This document shows positions 1 to 9,941 of a stretch of 64,000 bases of DNA, in pieces. The translations under genes were made by a program, and so were the position numbers. How positions within the stretch are numbered: the first letter of the stretch is position 1; each line of letters opens with the position of its first letter. This stretch comes from Diabrotica undecimpunctata (taxonomy: Eukaryota; Arthropoda; Insecta; Coleoptera; Chrysomelidae). The notes under the pieces were generated by a model. The model did no database searches. It was not told where the DNA came from and worked only from the letters and a program-made list of their open reading frames with translations. The stretch is from positions 134,529,914-134,593,913 of the forward strand of contig NC_092809.1 in the NCBI RefSeq assembly GCF_040954645.1, written 5' to 3'.

Positions 1-282
1 GAATAGAATAGAATAGAATAGAATAGAATAGAATAGAATAGAATAGAATAGAATAGAATAGAATAAATAAAATAAAATAAAATAAAATAAAATAAAATAA
101 AATAAAATAAAATAAAATAAAATAAAATAAAATAAAATAAAATAAAATAAAATAAAATAAAATAAAATAAAATAAAATAAATAAAATAAAATAATATAAA
201 AATAAAATAAAATAAAATAAAATAAACAAACACAATAAAATAAAATAGAATAAAACAAAATAAATTAAATTAAATTAAATTA
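1..282. repeat. Pentanucleotide microsatellite block
   Basis: About 13 copies of GAATA (1-65) pass into a long run of AAAAT/AATAA units with scattered substitutions, ending in a few AAATT units near 282. The two adjoining motifs differ by one base, consistent with one array mutating into another. It lies about 400 bp beyond the donor site of the gd-like exon, so it is probably intronic to that gene. Confidence 0.95.
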
Positions 283-682
283 ATGTTTTAAACAAAAAAA
301 ATTAAGATTTTTTAAATTTCAAAGAACTAAAAGTGCCGTTTTTTTAAATCTTTTCTCTTTTTCAGCCTTTTCTCTTTATTTTATAATCATGTAGCTTTTC
401 GCTGAGAGATTATTAAAGTAGTTGTTTTTTAAATGTTTCTTTATTATTTATTGCTACCTGTTTTTTCACTTTATATTATGTTGGCCCTTCGTTAAATTTT
501 CCTTTAGGTTTTCATTTCCAGTAATTGCAAGATTTTGCAATACCGATTTTATAAACTTAAATCAAAAAGTTTTAGAAATTGAAAATAAGCGGCAAAAACA
601 ATGATAAACAGAATAAGCAACAACGTTGGACAATTAAATAATGCCTCAATAAACGTAGAAGGAAAAAAACATAAATACTTAC

Positions 683-892
683 CGGTTGGTTAAATTTTCC
701 CACGAAAGATGCATTTACACTAAATTCTATCCATGGATTTTTATCGTATGGTAGTTTCACTGATCCGTATACTCTTTGTTGTTGATCTTTACGGTACTCA
801 AATCTATGAGGGCAGGGAATTGGAGGTAGCCTTTGGCTCAGCATCATTGGCATCCAAGTTAGTAGAAAAGCAAGCCCATATTTGTGCTTCAT
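683..892 (-). CDS. 5' coding exon of a gastrulation-defective-like serine protease
   Basis: Only the first coding exon is in the window. It encodes 70 residues: a hydrophobic signal peptide (residues 1 to about 19, MKHKYGLAFLLTWMPMMLS), then PPIPCPHRFEYRKD and RVYGSVKLP. That Cys-Pro...Phe-x-Tyr pattern followed by a Gly-x-Val/Ile-x-(Leu/Val)-Pro strand is typical of the N-terminal domain (GD_N) of insect serine protease gd and relatives, secreted clip-less proteases; in Drosophila Gd acts in the dorsoventral cascade. The exon ends exactly on a codon at a consensus donor (GTAAGTATT at 682-674), and a pyrimidine-rich acceptor ending CAG sits at 905-903, 10 bases before the start codon. The protease domain would lie at negative coordinates. 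Reading past the donor gives only hydrophobic intron translation. No stop or frameshift is seen, so this looks like a living host gene. Confidence 0.72.
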
Positions 893-902
893 CTTTAATG
901 AT

Positions 903-2089
903 CTGAAAGTGAAATAATTATTATATAAAAAAATATGTCTAGGTGTTAAAAGAAACAGGAAAAAATATAAGATTCCACCAAAGACTGATACCTCTACAGT
1001 TTTCACAATTTTTACGATTGTGTTGTTTAAACAAATATATAAATTGTGTAGTTTATCAGGTTTAAGGTATTTTGGATTTCAATCTAGATTGATTTATCAG
1101 ATATAGCATTCTCAAGTGTAGAAAAAGCCTTCATGTAATAACAATTTCATGTTGTTGTTACTCATGTTGCTTATCTAGTATTTAACATTATGATCACTTC
1201 ATAAATTCTAGCATGACAAATTCCATATATAGTTTGCTCTTCTAAATCATCTTTGATATATCGTCTAGAATCATACTAGATAGTGTCATAGTGTTGCACT
1301 CATTCTTGTGCGGCAACGTCTTTCTATATAGGCGGAATTTTTTTTTCTATTCATATGTTTTATTATTTTGAATAATAAAACCTAATTGAAAACGACCTAA
1401 AAAACAAAATAACTTTCGAGATTGAAGGACAATAATTTGAGAATTGTCGTTTTGATAACAAAATGCCTCACAATGCACACTCTAAAAGATCTTTTACGTA
1501 TGCCCCTCGAAAAGGTGATATAAAACAACGTATAAACCAAAATATGTATAAAGTGAAGGTTTGTTTAACAAACATCATTTAATTTTTTATAATTGTTTTT
1601 TATAATAAATTAAGAACAACTGAATTTAGTTGGCTAATTTCGGTTTTGACATATTATGTATTTAAAGTTCATTTAAATATAAAGTGGCGTTTAACACACT
1701 TCACGTCTATTTACTTTTTTCGTTTCACTTAAACTCAAAAAAATATGATGTAATTATAAGAAAAATAGTAAAAGCAGTTTTATTTTCCTATACAAACAGT
1801 TATATATACTGATCTTTACTACATACCATCAAATATTAACTTTATTAGATGTACCTATATGAAGTGTTTTAAAAAATGTGATTATTACTCAAAAGTAAAA
1901 TATTTTTATTTTTGACAGACTTATGTATGATTAACATTAAAAATAATTTTAAAATGTTCAACACTGTTCATCTATAATAAAAAAAAACTATACATTTTCT
2001 TTAAAATACATTTAAAAATTTAGGTTTGTGCATTATTTCAATACATTTTAATAAATATAACTTAATTGAAACAAGTCAACCTAAATTTT
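903..2089. other. AT-rich non-coding region upstream of gd-like exon
   Basis: Likely first intron or upstream DNA of the gd-like gene. A short open stretch from an ATG at 1462 is seen (about 38 codons, basic), but it has no recognisable domain and I do not call it a gene. No tRNA, terminal repeat or LINE motif found. Confidence 0.5.
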
Positions 2090-2280
2090 AAAATCCACTG
2101 AGTATGCTAAAAAATGTTAAAATCTAATTGAATAGGTATACTAAATTCATAAAATTTCATTTCTGACATCCTCGTCTTATCCTTGTTTTATTTTTGGTAC
2201 TATGTCATCACCAACACCAGCGTTAAAATCACCCATAATCATGATATTATAATTAACAAGATAAGTCAACGCGCATGTTC
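2090..2280 (-). pseudogene. RTE-type LINE endonuclease fragment
   Basis: The minus strand reads IMGDFNAGVGDDIVPKIKQG and, after one stop, NEIL and LDFNIF. The core GDFNAxVG is the conserved apurinic-endonuclease-like motif of non-LTR retrotransposons, where the Asp and Asn are catalytic. Only about 60 codons survive, so this is a decayed fragment. A second copy of the same domain lies at 3270-3560; both include the GDFNA region, so they are separate copies rather than halves of one. Confidence 0.7.
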
Positions 2281-2569
2281 TTGCATCTCTCTCGCACACC
2301 TGTGACGTAAGCCCGAGACAACTTTAATGATGCCAAGTTAAATGCTCTATATGTTGCTATCATGTGTGCTTCAAAACATAGTGAATGAGATTTTTATTTA
2401 TTCATTGATGTAGACTTTGAAGACTTTGTGTATTATATTGTTATGTAAATTTTGTGGTGAAAACATTTAGTTTACTGTGTTAATATCACCTAATTTATTT
2501 ATCGTACGCAACTTCCTCTCGACTATCGGTAGCTACTTTATAAATAAGACTAATTATTTGGTTGCCATA

Positions 2570-2790
2570 ATGTATTGTGCAGTGGTGGGTTGTTTAAACA
2601 ATTATAATAAAAAAAGTACTTTTTCGTTGTCGTTTTTTTGTGTTTCCTAGAGACAAACAAATGCGTAAAGTATTGGTCTTCCAGTGTTTTCAGTGAGACA
2701 AATTTAATGTAGAAACCGCGAGAATATGATCTAAACATTTTACAGAAGATGACTATTGTTTAAAAGAAAAACTACTAATTCTAAATAAAA
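2570..2790 (+). pseudogene. THAP zinc-finger fragment
   Basis: From an ATG at 2570 the sequence reads MYCAVVGCLNNYNKKS, then with a +1 shift FFVFPRDKQMRKV, and after about 40 bases SKHFTEDDYCLKEKLL. This is the order of a THAP domain: Cys-x(4)-Cys, a Phe-x-Phe-Pro-x-Asp loop, and a Cys-x-x-His-Phe-(T/S) site. The second cysteine pair is lost or mutated. THAP domains occur in P-element transposases and in host DNA-binding proteins. Given the frameshift and surroundings, a transposon relic is more likely. It is not an open frame, so automated gene finding would miss it. Confidence 0.6.
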
Positions 2791-2799
2791 ATATTAAAG

Positions 2800-3269
2800 A
2801 TAATAACAATATCCGCAAGAAAAAAATCACACAGATTGTAAAATAAATGTCTAAATGATTTTCATAAAGTCTGAAGTATGACCTGCTTTTCCTTATATTT
2901 CAAATTCTTTACATTTTACCGGTCTATTATATTTAATTTATGTTTTGTAGCAATATCTATTTTGTTTGTAATACACACAATCAAATCGAAGATTAATATA
3001 TTTCTTTAATTAATTTTACAAATTACTTATTAGTTTTCAAACCACGTTTTCAGAGAAGGTAACTAGTTATGACTTCTTAGTGCAAGATATGGCATCGAGG
3101 TATACGTACCGTTAACAGTTTAAGCATTTAAGTTTCAAAGTTGTTCATTACAGTAATGAAACAATGTTGCCATATACCTAATGCATCGTAAAAATAAGAT
3201 ACACACAAGTTCTCTGGCTTTGTATCGCTAAGACGTAATGCGCAAAGTCGATTAAAATTAGAATGACAA
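2800..3269. other. AT-rich stretch, nothing recognised
   Basis: No open frame with a recognisable motif, no terminal repeats and no tandem array apart from short A/T runs. Confidence 0.5.
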
Positions 3270-3560
3270 GTGAGCATATCTTGTTTGTTATAGTATCATG
3301 ACCCATAATGAACATAATATATTCATTATGTCGAATTTCTCTTAATGTTATTTTGAGGTGTTCATAAAAGTTTTGTCTTGTATTGAGATCTCTGTTGTTC
3401 TCAGGTCCATAAATTGATGTCAAATTTAAGGCCTTGACATCTAGTTTAATTTTCATGTGAACTAGTCGTACTGAGATATATTTACAGTGTTCTACTTGGT
3501 TTGTTTCTGTTGTGCTAATAGGGTGACTCCTTCTTTAGCTTTGATTTCGTTTATCGTGAG
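3270..3560 (-). pseudogene. RTE-type LINE endonuclease fragment (second copy)
   Basis: On the minus strand KEGVTLL... leads into EHCKYISVRLVHMKIKL, then LNLTSIYGPENN and a degraded IMGHDTI in place of IMGDFNA. The order (a beta strand ending LTSIYGPE, about 30 residues, then the GDFN loop) matches the N-terminal half of the endonuclease of RTE-like LINEs. The catalytic Asp-Phe-Asn is mutated, so this copy is inactive. Confidence 0.65.
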
Positions 3561-3604
3561 TCATATCAAGTTAAAAAAAACTAAAACGTAGTGTTTTATC
3601 CTCT

Positions 3605-3832
3605 TTGAAATACCTATTCTCTTTCACAGACAAAGTAGAGATTTCACAGACAACAACAACTTGTCAATTTGCCGGTGTACATTGGTGTACACACACTTGT
3701 TGTTTTTCTTGGATTTTCTGTTACCTTATCTACTCAGTTTTCCTTTGTCAACTTGATAAACGAAACAAATTCTCCAGTTTATTTTTGATTGATTGTTTTA
3801 TATCGTGTTTTGTGCAAAGTATTTTAATACTT
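3605..3832. other. Flank of Helitron relic
   Basis: Sequence just upstream of the recognisable helicase. It contains a run of open codons without family signature and a GTACATTGGTGTACAC inverted repeat near 3676. The 5' end of the Helitron cannot be placed. Confidence 0.35.
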
Positions 3833-4735
3833 GTGATTGTTTGGGAAGAATGCACGATGGCATATAAAACATCTTTGGAGGCTTTAGGTAGAACCTTATA
3901 AGATCTACGGAGCAATCATAACCCATTTGGTGGTGCAATGATTTTATTAGCAGGAGATTTTCGTCGAACATTGCCAGTGATGCCACGATCAACGCCAGCT
4001 GATGAACTCAATGCATGTTTAAAGTCCTCCAATTTGTGGAAACATGTCAAGGTATTACACTTAAGCAAGAATATGCGTGTCGAGTCGCAAAATGACTAAT
4101 CTGGAGACATATTCTCTAAACAATTCATTGACATTGGTAATGTCAAATTTTCTATAGACACCTTGACTGGTTGCATTAACTTTCGTCAAAGTTTTTGTCA
4201 GTTAACTCGATCAGAAGATGAACTTATTCAAAAGGTGTTTCCAGATGTTGCTCAAAATTACAGAAACCATGATTGGTTTAGCTAACGGGCTATATTAACT
4301 GTAAAAAACATATATGTAAATAAATTAAATTTAAAAATTCAAGAACAAATTACAGGCGAATTGAGGATATATAAATCAGTTGATTCGGCTACTAACCAAG
4401 ATGATGTCATCAACTATCAGCCAGAATTTTTAAAGCTGGATTTTGCAACGGCATACGGTTAGCTATAAAAAAATATTGAACAACGTGATAGAAGCAACTA
4501 TACTGAAAGGGAAATATAAAGGAGAAGACGTTTTGATACAACGCATCCCAATGATTCCGACTGATGTACCATTTGAATTTAAACCACTACAGTTTTCAGT
4601 GCGGCTTGCTTTTGTTATGACCATAATTAAGTCCGAGGGGCAATCATTAGGTGTTTGTGGTATTAATCTAGAAAACCCATGTCTCGCACATGGTCAATTA
4701 TGTGTTGCCTGTTCCCGTGTTAAAAAACGGTGATA
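3833..4735 (+). pseudogene. Helitron helicase (PIF1-like) C-terminal region, decayed
   Basis: The translation follows the SF1 helicase of insect Helitrons: VIVWEECTMAYK (Walker-B-like), FGGAMILLAGDFRRTLPVMP (motif III), STPADELNACLKSS, then FSKQFIDIG, IQEQITGEL, and after a deletion CNGIRLAIKKILNNVIEATI. The end reads VRLAFVMTIIKSEGQSLGVC (motif V, KS(Q/E)GQ(S/T)) and GQLCVACSRVKK (motif VI). In-frame stops occur after ESQND and HDWF, and about 30 codons are lost around 4443. The helicase would unwind DNA during rolling-circle transposition; the Rep nuclease part is absent. The 3' terminus lies about 180 bp downstream. Confidence 0.88.
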
Positions 4736-4886
4736 GTTTTTAGTGGGTCCAAAAGGGTGGCCAAAGTTCGTGGAAGCGAAGATACTTAGGTCACCCGAGC
4801 TGACCCTTACACACCGCCCTATCATCATGGTGACGGTTCTGTTCAGGAGAATTAAAGAAATAAACTGCCACATTCCAAACCTATTT

Positions 4887-4915
4887 GACAGAACGAAGTC
4901 TGTCGGGTCCGCTAG
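4887..4915 (+). mobile_element. Helitron 3' terminus (hairpin plus CTAG)
   Basis: A perfect 6-bp stem GACAGA/TCTGTC with loop ACGAAG (4887-4904) is followed by GGGTCCG and the terminal CTAG (4912-4915), then T. A short hairpin a few bases before CTRR, inserted next to T, is the defining 3' end of Helitrons. It is correctly oriented with the helicase relic upstream, so the two belong to one element. Confidence 0.85.
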
Positions 4916-5019
4916 TTATATATAAAAAAGACTTAGAGTAAATAGACAAAATATCCAGAGTATAGTAGGAAATTTTTAGAACTTTAAATAAATCTTCTAG
5001 ATAATATTCTTGTATATAG

Positions 5020-5400
5020 AATATTGATTTTGAATTCTGACAATTTCGTGATACTTCTTGGATATGTTTTTCTAGGTACCTACCAGGTAGGATTAAATAA
5101 TTCTGTATTCTTAATAAGAAGTTTAAATGGAAATAATAGAAATAGGTTTTTACAAGGAGATTCTGATTATAAACTAAAGCCATTTTTAACAAGTCCACCA
5201 AACATCCAACTTCTATAATGAATTTCACGTTAGAAGCAGATATGAAACATAATTTTTGATGTATGGAAGAGAAGGTTCAGGTACTATTGCATTCAGTGAA
5301 AGTAGCTGTAAGGTTGAAAAGATCCAACCGTTCTAATCTATAGCAACATTCTACGAGTATAACCTAGCGAGAGATCAAAATTAAGACAATTTTAACGATA
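5020..5400 (+). pseudogene. PIF/Harbinger transposase fragment (DDE_Tnp_4)
   Basis: Reads VGLNNSVFLIRSLNGNN, FLQGDSDYKLKPFLTSPP, FHVRSRYET, IFDVWKRRFRYY and VRLKRSNRSN across one stop and frameshifts. GDS-x-Y-x-(L/C)-(K/R)-P-(F/Y)-(L/M)-x-(T/S)-P and the later (H/V)-x-R-(T/S)-R...(F)-G-V-W-K-R-R-F blocks are diagnostic of Harbinger-type transposases. The first catalytic Asp region is missing. A fossil only. Confidence 0.7.
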
Positions 5401-6129
5401 AATTGCTAAATAAAGATATTACTGAACTTTTTCAAGTTGAAGATATTTGAGCTAACCATATATAATATTTTAGTGTTATGGAAAAACCTGAGAAAAGTCA
5501 TGAAACATGTATTCTTTTTTTTTTTTCGTTATTAAATTTTTCGAAATAAATTTTACATTTATCTTAGAGATAAGTAACCGCAACATAATATGACGTAAAA
5601 AGACGGGTACACTTTGTTTTATAAATAAATGTCTATCCTTCAGATAACTATCTGCTAGGTAGGACAATATTTATCTGGAGGTGAAAAGACCGGTCCTTTT
5701 ATGTAGGAAGTTTATTATTTTAAAAATTTAAATACTAATTCTTTTGAAAATTTTGTTGATCCTAAAAATTGGTTGAGAATTTGGTGATTGGTAAAAAATC
5801 CAAAATACGAAACTCAAGCTTTTCCAACAAATAAATTGCCAAACCAAAATTACGCTAATTTTATACGTAGCTCGATTTTATAAAAGGACTTTACGAAAAA
5901 ATTTCAGCGACCCTCCAAAAGTGACTTATTTTTTATGAAATTTGTACAACAGATTAAAATATTATTCTGTTGTCGTTTGTTAGTATTAAGTAAGTAAAAT
6001 ATTTTTTAATAAAAAATCGTATATTTATATAACATTATATTATAAAACATTATTCGCGTTTTCAAACGACTATAGGTGGCAGCACTTGTTTTGAAAGATT
6101 GCAGGGATTTCCCATAATCCGAGAAAATT
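5401..6129. other. Unassigned, possibly an old coding relic
   Basis: From about 5710 to 5930 one plus-strand frame stays open with only two stops (NWLRIW, ETQAFPTNKLPNQNYANF). It looks more protein-like than the surroundings, but I recognise no family. The rest is AT-rich with no visible feature. Confidence 0.25.
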
Positions 6130-6670
6130 AGACGATCACAAAGATCACAAAGGCAATAAGAAAAGACATAAGAAACTACAATGTAGAAAAAAACAAAACA
6201 GGCAATAGAGCAAAATAAGAACATGAAAGTTTTGAAGAGGAGCGTACAAAAGGGGAAAATAGAAATTAACAAACTGAGAATCAGAACTGGAGAAGAAACA
6301 ACGAACAGAGATGAAATATTAAGAATAGTCGAAGAGTTCTACACAGAATTATATAGATCAAGAAAAAAAGATAACAATACTGAACCTCCAATTACACTAA
6401 AAACTGGGGTATTAAACCAAGGATCAGATTTAATGCCCGATATAACAAAATCAGAAATCAAAGAAGCCCTGAAGAAAATGAAAAATAATCGAACCCCGGG
6501 TGAAGATGGAATATTATCAGAAGCACTAAAAATTGGAGGGGATATATTACTTGAAAAAATTAAACAACTTTTCAATATATGCCTTCACAGCGCCAATATT
6601 CCAACAGACTGGAACAACGGTACTATGATTCTATTACACAAAGCAGGAGACAGTTGTTTGATGTAGATAG
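6130..6670 (+). pseudogene. RTE LINE reverse transcriptase N-terminal fragment
   Basis: An open stretch reads FYTELYRS, ITKSEIKEALKKMKNNRTPG, DGILSEALKIGG and WNNGTMILLHKAGD. This is the segment leading into RT domain 1 of RTE-type LINEs (K-x-x-(K)-A-P-G-x-D-G-I, then P-x-x-W, then I-x-L-x-x-K-x-G-D). It breaks off before the YRPISLL block and the catalytic aspartates, so the copy is truncated at its 3' side. No poly(A) or microsatellite tail marks the break. Confidence 0.85.
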
Positions 6671-6756
6671 TAAATGGTTAAAAAATATTTAAGGTAAATG
6701 CCTTAAACTTTTATTTTCATGTATTTGGTAAGGTGATGCAGAACTTTTTAATACCA

Positions 6757-6760
<4 letters not shown>

Positions 6761-6815
<55 letters not shown>
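6761..6815. repeat. (AT)n microsatellite
   Basis: About 27 uninterrupted AT units. Confidence 0.98.
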
Positions 6816-6817
<2 letters not shown>

Positions 6818-6879
6818 AACAACACAGTCAGAGGGGTTGCAGTCAGAAAATTGGCCGGGATGTTAATGAAACACTCTAT

Positions 6880-6926
6880 TGACTTTTTGTCTAGCTTTCG
6901 GAATGGTTTTATTCCTTTTTCAAGAC
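6880..6926 (-). other. Hammerhead-like hairpin (Penelope-associated type)
   Basis: On the minus strand: GTCT, then TTGAAAAAGGAAT, loop AAAACC, ATTCC, GAAA, GC, T, AGAC. The layout (GTCT/AGAC outer stem, TGAAAA core, GGAAT/ATTCC inner stem, GAAA, tiny palindrome) parallels the hairpins at 38,005-38,485 and 55,238-55,291. Penelope-like elements are known to carry hammerhead motifs in their terminal repeats. Here the 5' core deviates from CUGANGA, so activity is doubtful. Confidence 0.35.
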
Positions 6927-7499
6927 ACTGTAATAAGAAAAATATGTAAATATTTATAAAATATCACAATTATTCTTCAGTGCAACTTACTAGTCGTTGA
7001 GAATATTTGTAAAAGCATTGACACTCAACATTAAAAATACACATATAAAATATAAAATAATGGACAAAATACATTCTAAAATTTTTTAAATTTTGGTAAA
7101 GGTAGTAAAACTTACTTTATGGCATCTTTTACTGGTGTGTTTTAACTCTGACACATAGACAACAGAAAGAAAAAACCCTATGATTAAAAAGTAATTAGGT
7201 GTACTTAATATTATGTTTCTTTTTAAGAAATACTAGAGGCCCATCTTGGGTGATTCACCCAAGGCCCATCTTGGGTGATCAAAGTACCATTTGATGTAGA
7301 ATTTATACAAAATATGTTACAAATTTCGGTAGATATATATTTTTACAATGTAATACCAGTTTTATTCCAATTACATAAAAATAACTTGTTTTAAAAATTG
7401 TTTCATTTCTTATAGATACTTTTACTTCACTGAGAAAATATTTACACCTAACTACACTCACATCTGTTAATTTAGATATATTCAAATATAAATTAATAT

Positions 7500-8215
7500 T
7501 TATCATTACTAAGTATTGGTGCATAAAAGTTTACAATACCTGAAATAATATTTATAACAGAGTCCATATAAGGAACTGGGAATAAATTAACTCTTGCTTT
7601 AAGAATTTTAAAGATTTTTAGCAGTTGTATAGTTCTTTCAACGTTTACTCTTACTAAAGCAATTTCAGCAGTACAAAGAGCATCTTGCATTGATAATTAT
7701 TATTGTTTTCTTTTTTCTAAAAATCATGATCTCAATAATTCGATTTTCTTTTCAATGTATTTATTTTCTGTCAAAAAGCCCTTATCTACCATTATAACAT
7801 CCTCATTTGGTGTCAATTTATCCAATAATCTTGATTGAATAAAAATTTGAGATAATTTTGTCTAAGATACGGCCATCTTGAACAGGATTTCAAATGTAGT
7901 TAAGACCAGATGGTCCTATTCCAATCATAACTTTTAATGTGTGATCCCCTGTGTAGTGAGAATAAATTATTACGCGACACTTAAGACACTTGCTTTTTTG
8001 TAAAAGTAATTCTGTGCAGTCCAAAATAATCCTTGTTTTAGGAAATTTCTTAAAACTAACAGGTATACTTAATCTCTCCTTTTCGTGGACAAGGGGTTGC
8101 AGGTTTAAATACTTCAAAAAAAGCTTCCACCGTTATCTGAAAAAAATTTTTACATGTGCTTGCTGAGACACCAAAAATAACAAAAAGGCAAGGAAAAGTA
8201 AGGTCAGTTTTTAAC
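7500..8215 (-). pseudogene. PIF/Harbinger transposase (DDE_Tnp_4), decayed
   Basis: Minus-strand order: FGVSASTCKNFFQI (helix-turn-helix end, 'FGVSxSTxS'), then KFPKTRIILDCTELLLQKSK (first catalytic Asp in ILDCTE), YSHYTGDHTLKVMIGIGPSG (the 'YSxYKxHxTxKxLxGIxPxG' block), and near the C-terminus VRVNVERTIQLLKIFKIL with IVNFYAPIL (H/N-x-x-V-E-R-x-(I/F) and the 'VNLQPPI' end). Frameshifts separate the blocks, and the middle part with the other acidic residues is rearranged (7690-7890). Its 5' end is cut at about 8215, where the RTE LINE begins, implying that the LINE inserted into it. Confidence 0.82.
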
Positions 8216-9941
8216 TTAAGATCTATCAAATCCCACCTAGGAAGAAATAAAATCATAAAGATGGAAAATAAACAAGGTGTAATAGAAAAAAGCAGAATCC
8301 AAATATCTAAGATAACAAGGGAATATTATAGTGACCTCTACAGCTCTAAAAACAGTCCACCTGATACAACTCAACAAAACCTGAAAAAGAAAATAATGAA
8401 TATAAACTCTGAAATATTACCCACCATAACCGGAAAAGAAATAGAAAAAGCAATTAGAAATATGAAAAGAAATAAGGCTCCGGGAGACGATGAAATTCTA
8501 ATTGAAATGTTAAAAGAAGGATGGGAAAAGATAAAAGACTACCTAAAGATACTTTTCAATAAATGTTTGTTTGAAGGACAAATACCGCAAGAGTGGAACA
8601 AAGCAAATACAATTCTGATATATAAGAAAAGAAATAGATTCAAATTAGCTAACTATAGACCAATATCTCTCTTGTCACAAATCTATAAAACTTTCACTAA
8701 GGTGATCACAACTAGACTTAACACCAAATTTGATGTATACCAACCAGTTGAACAGACAGGATTTAGAAAGGGGTATCGCACAAGCGACCACCTTCACACC
8801 CTTGAAATATTGATAGAAACGACCAATGAATACATCCTTCCAATATACCTAGCGTTTGTTGACTATGAAAAAGCGTTTTACAGCATAGAACTATGGGCAG
8901 TAGAAGAAGCGCTAGTTAATTGCCGAATAGATTCACGGTACAAAATGTTAATCGACAATATATATTAAAACGCCACTATGAGAATTCAGCTAGACAGAGA
9001 TTTGCAAACTCCATTAATTAGAATTTGTAGAGGTATCAGACAAGGGGAAACAATCGCACCCAAACTATTTACTCTGACATTGAAAGACATTTTTAAATCT
9101 ATAGACTGGGACAATAAAGGGATTTGTATAAACAAAAAATATTTAAATCATCTAAGATTCGCCGATGATGTACTCCTGATAGCAACAACTATGAAACAAC
9201 TACGAATAATGATTTCAGACCTAGAAAAAACATCTCTTGAGAAAGGACTAAAAATAAATCTAAAGGAAACTAAAATAATGACTAATACAGAAGACAGACA
9301 GTAATTACCATAGGTGGAACAAACACAGAACACGTCCAAGAATATATTTACTTAGAACAAGCTATCAGAGCAGACAAAAGTAACCAGACTAAAGAAATAA
9401 CCAGAAGAATAAGAATGGGGTGCTGCATTCCGAAAACTCTCATATTATCAAAAACCAAAAAATACCTTTAAAATTAAGAACGAAGGTATTTAATGCATGC
9501 GTCCTACCTGTTCTGACATATGGTGCCCAGACGTGGACGTGTACCAAGAGCAACTTAGATAGAATAAAGAAAACTCAAAGAGCTATGGAAAGAAAAATGT
9601 TGGGAATATCGTTGAGAAATAAAAAGAGGAACGAGTGGATAAGACGAAAGACCGAAACAACAGACGCTGTCAAACATGCATTGAAATTAAAATGGAAATG
9701 GGCTGGGCATAAAGAAAGATATAAGGATGGAAGATGGAATAAAGAAATTGGCCGCTGGAGACCATGTACTGCAAAAAGGTCAAGAGGTCGACCGCAAATG
9801 AGATGGAAAGATAACATTGAGCAAAGCGCACATCCAATGTGGAAAAGACAAACAGAAGACAGAGGCAAATGAAGACAAATGGGAGAGGCCTATATTTAAC
9901 ACATGAATAATAGATTTTGGGCTATAGATAGATAGATAGAT
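8216..9941 (+). mobile_element. 5'-truncated RTE-type LINE
   Basis: Lacks the endonuclease, begins just before the RT, contains RT and the C-terminal segment, and ends in a short (GATA)n tail at about 9924-9941. Short 3' microsatellite tails instead of poly(A) are a known property of RTE-like LINEs. The 5' truncation is the usual product of incomplete target-primed reverse transcription. It interrupts the Harbinger transposase on the opposite strand. I could not identify a target-site duplication. Confidence 0.85.
8230..9872 (+). pseudogene. RTE reverse transcriptase and C-terminal domain
   Basis: RT blocks in order: RNMKRNKAPGDDEI (domain 1), RFKLANYRPISLLSQIYKTF (2a), QTGFRKGYRTSDHLHTLEIL (3), IYLAFVDYEKAFYSIELWAV (4, catalytic Asp in FVDYEKAF), GIRQGETIAPKLFTL (5), LRFADDVLLIA (6, FADD) and KGLKINLKETKIMTN (7). 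Both catalytic motifs are intact. The C-terminal part carries YGAQTWT, RAMERKMLGISLRNKKRN and SRGRPQMRWKDNI. Damage: an in-frame TAA at 8966-8968, a frameshift near 9303 and a stop near 9420. This is a relatively young copy that one stop and a few indels have disabled. Confidence 0.9.

Larger units (their letters stand above)
6671..7499. other. Non-coding with microsatellite and hairpins
   Basis: Holds the (AT)n run at 6761-6815, the hairpin at 6880-6926, and near 7230-7280 a short palindrome around CTTGGGTGATTCACCCAAG followed by a repeat of its first half. No coding signature seen. Confidence 0.5.

Noticed and set aside
1462..1578. Short basic ORF near the gd-like exon
   Set aside because: 38 codons without a recognised domain, conservation evidence or splice context.
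5710..5930. Stretch with protein-like composition and only two stops
   Set aside because: No recognisable family and no terminal signals; kept only as a remark in the spacer entry.
7230..7280. Palindrome CTTGGGTGATTCACCCAAG with repeated half
   Set aside because: Short, single occurrence, no flanking element; could be chance or a small duplication.
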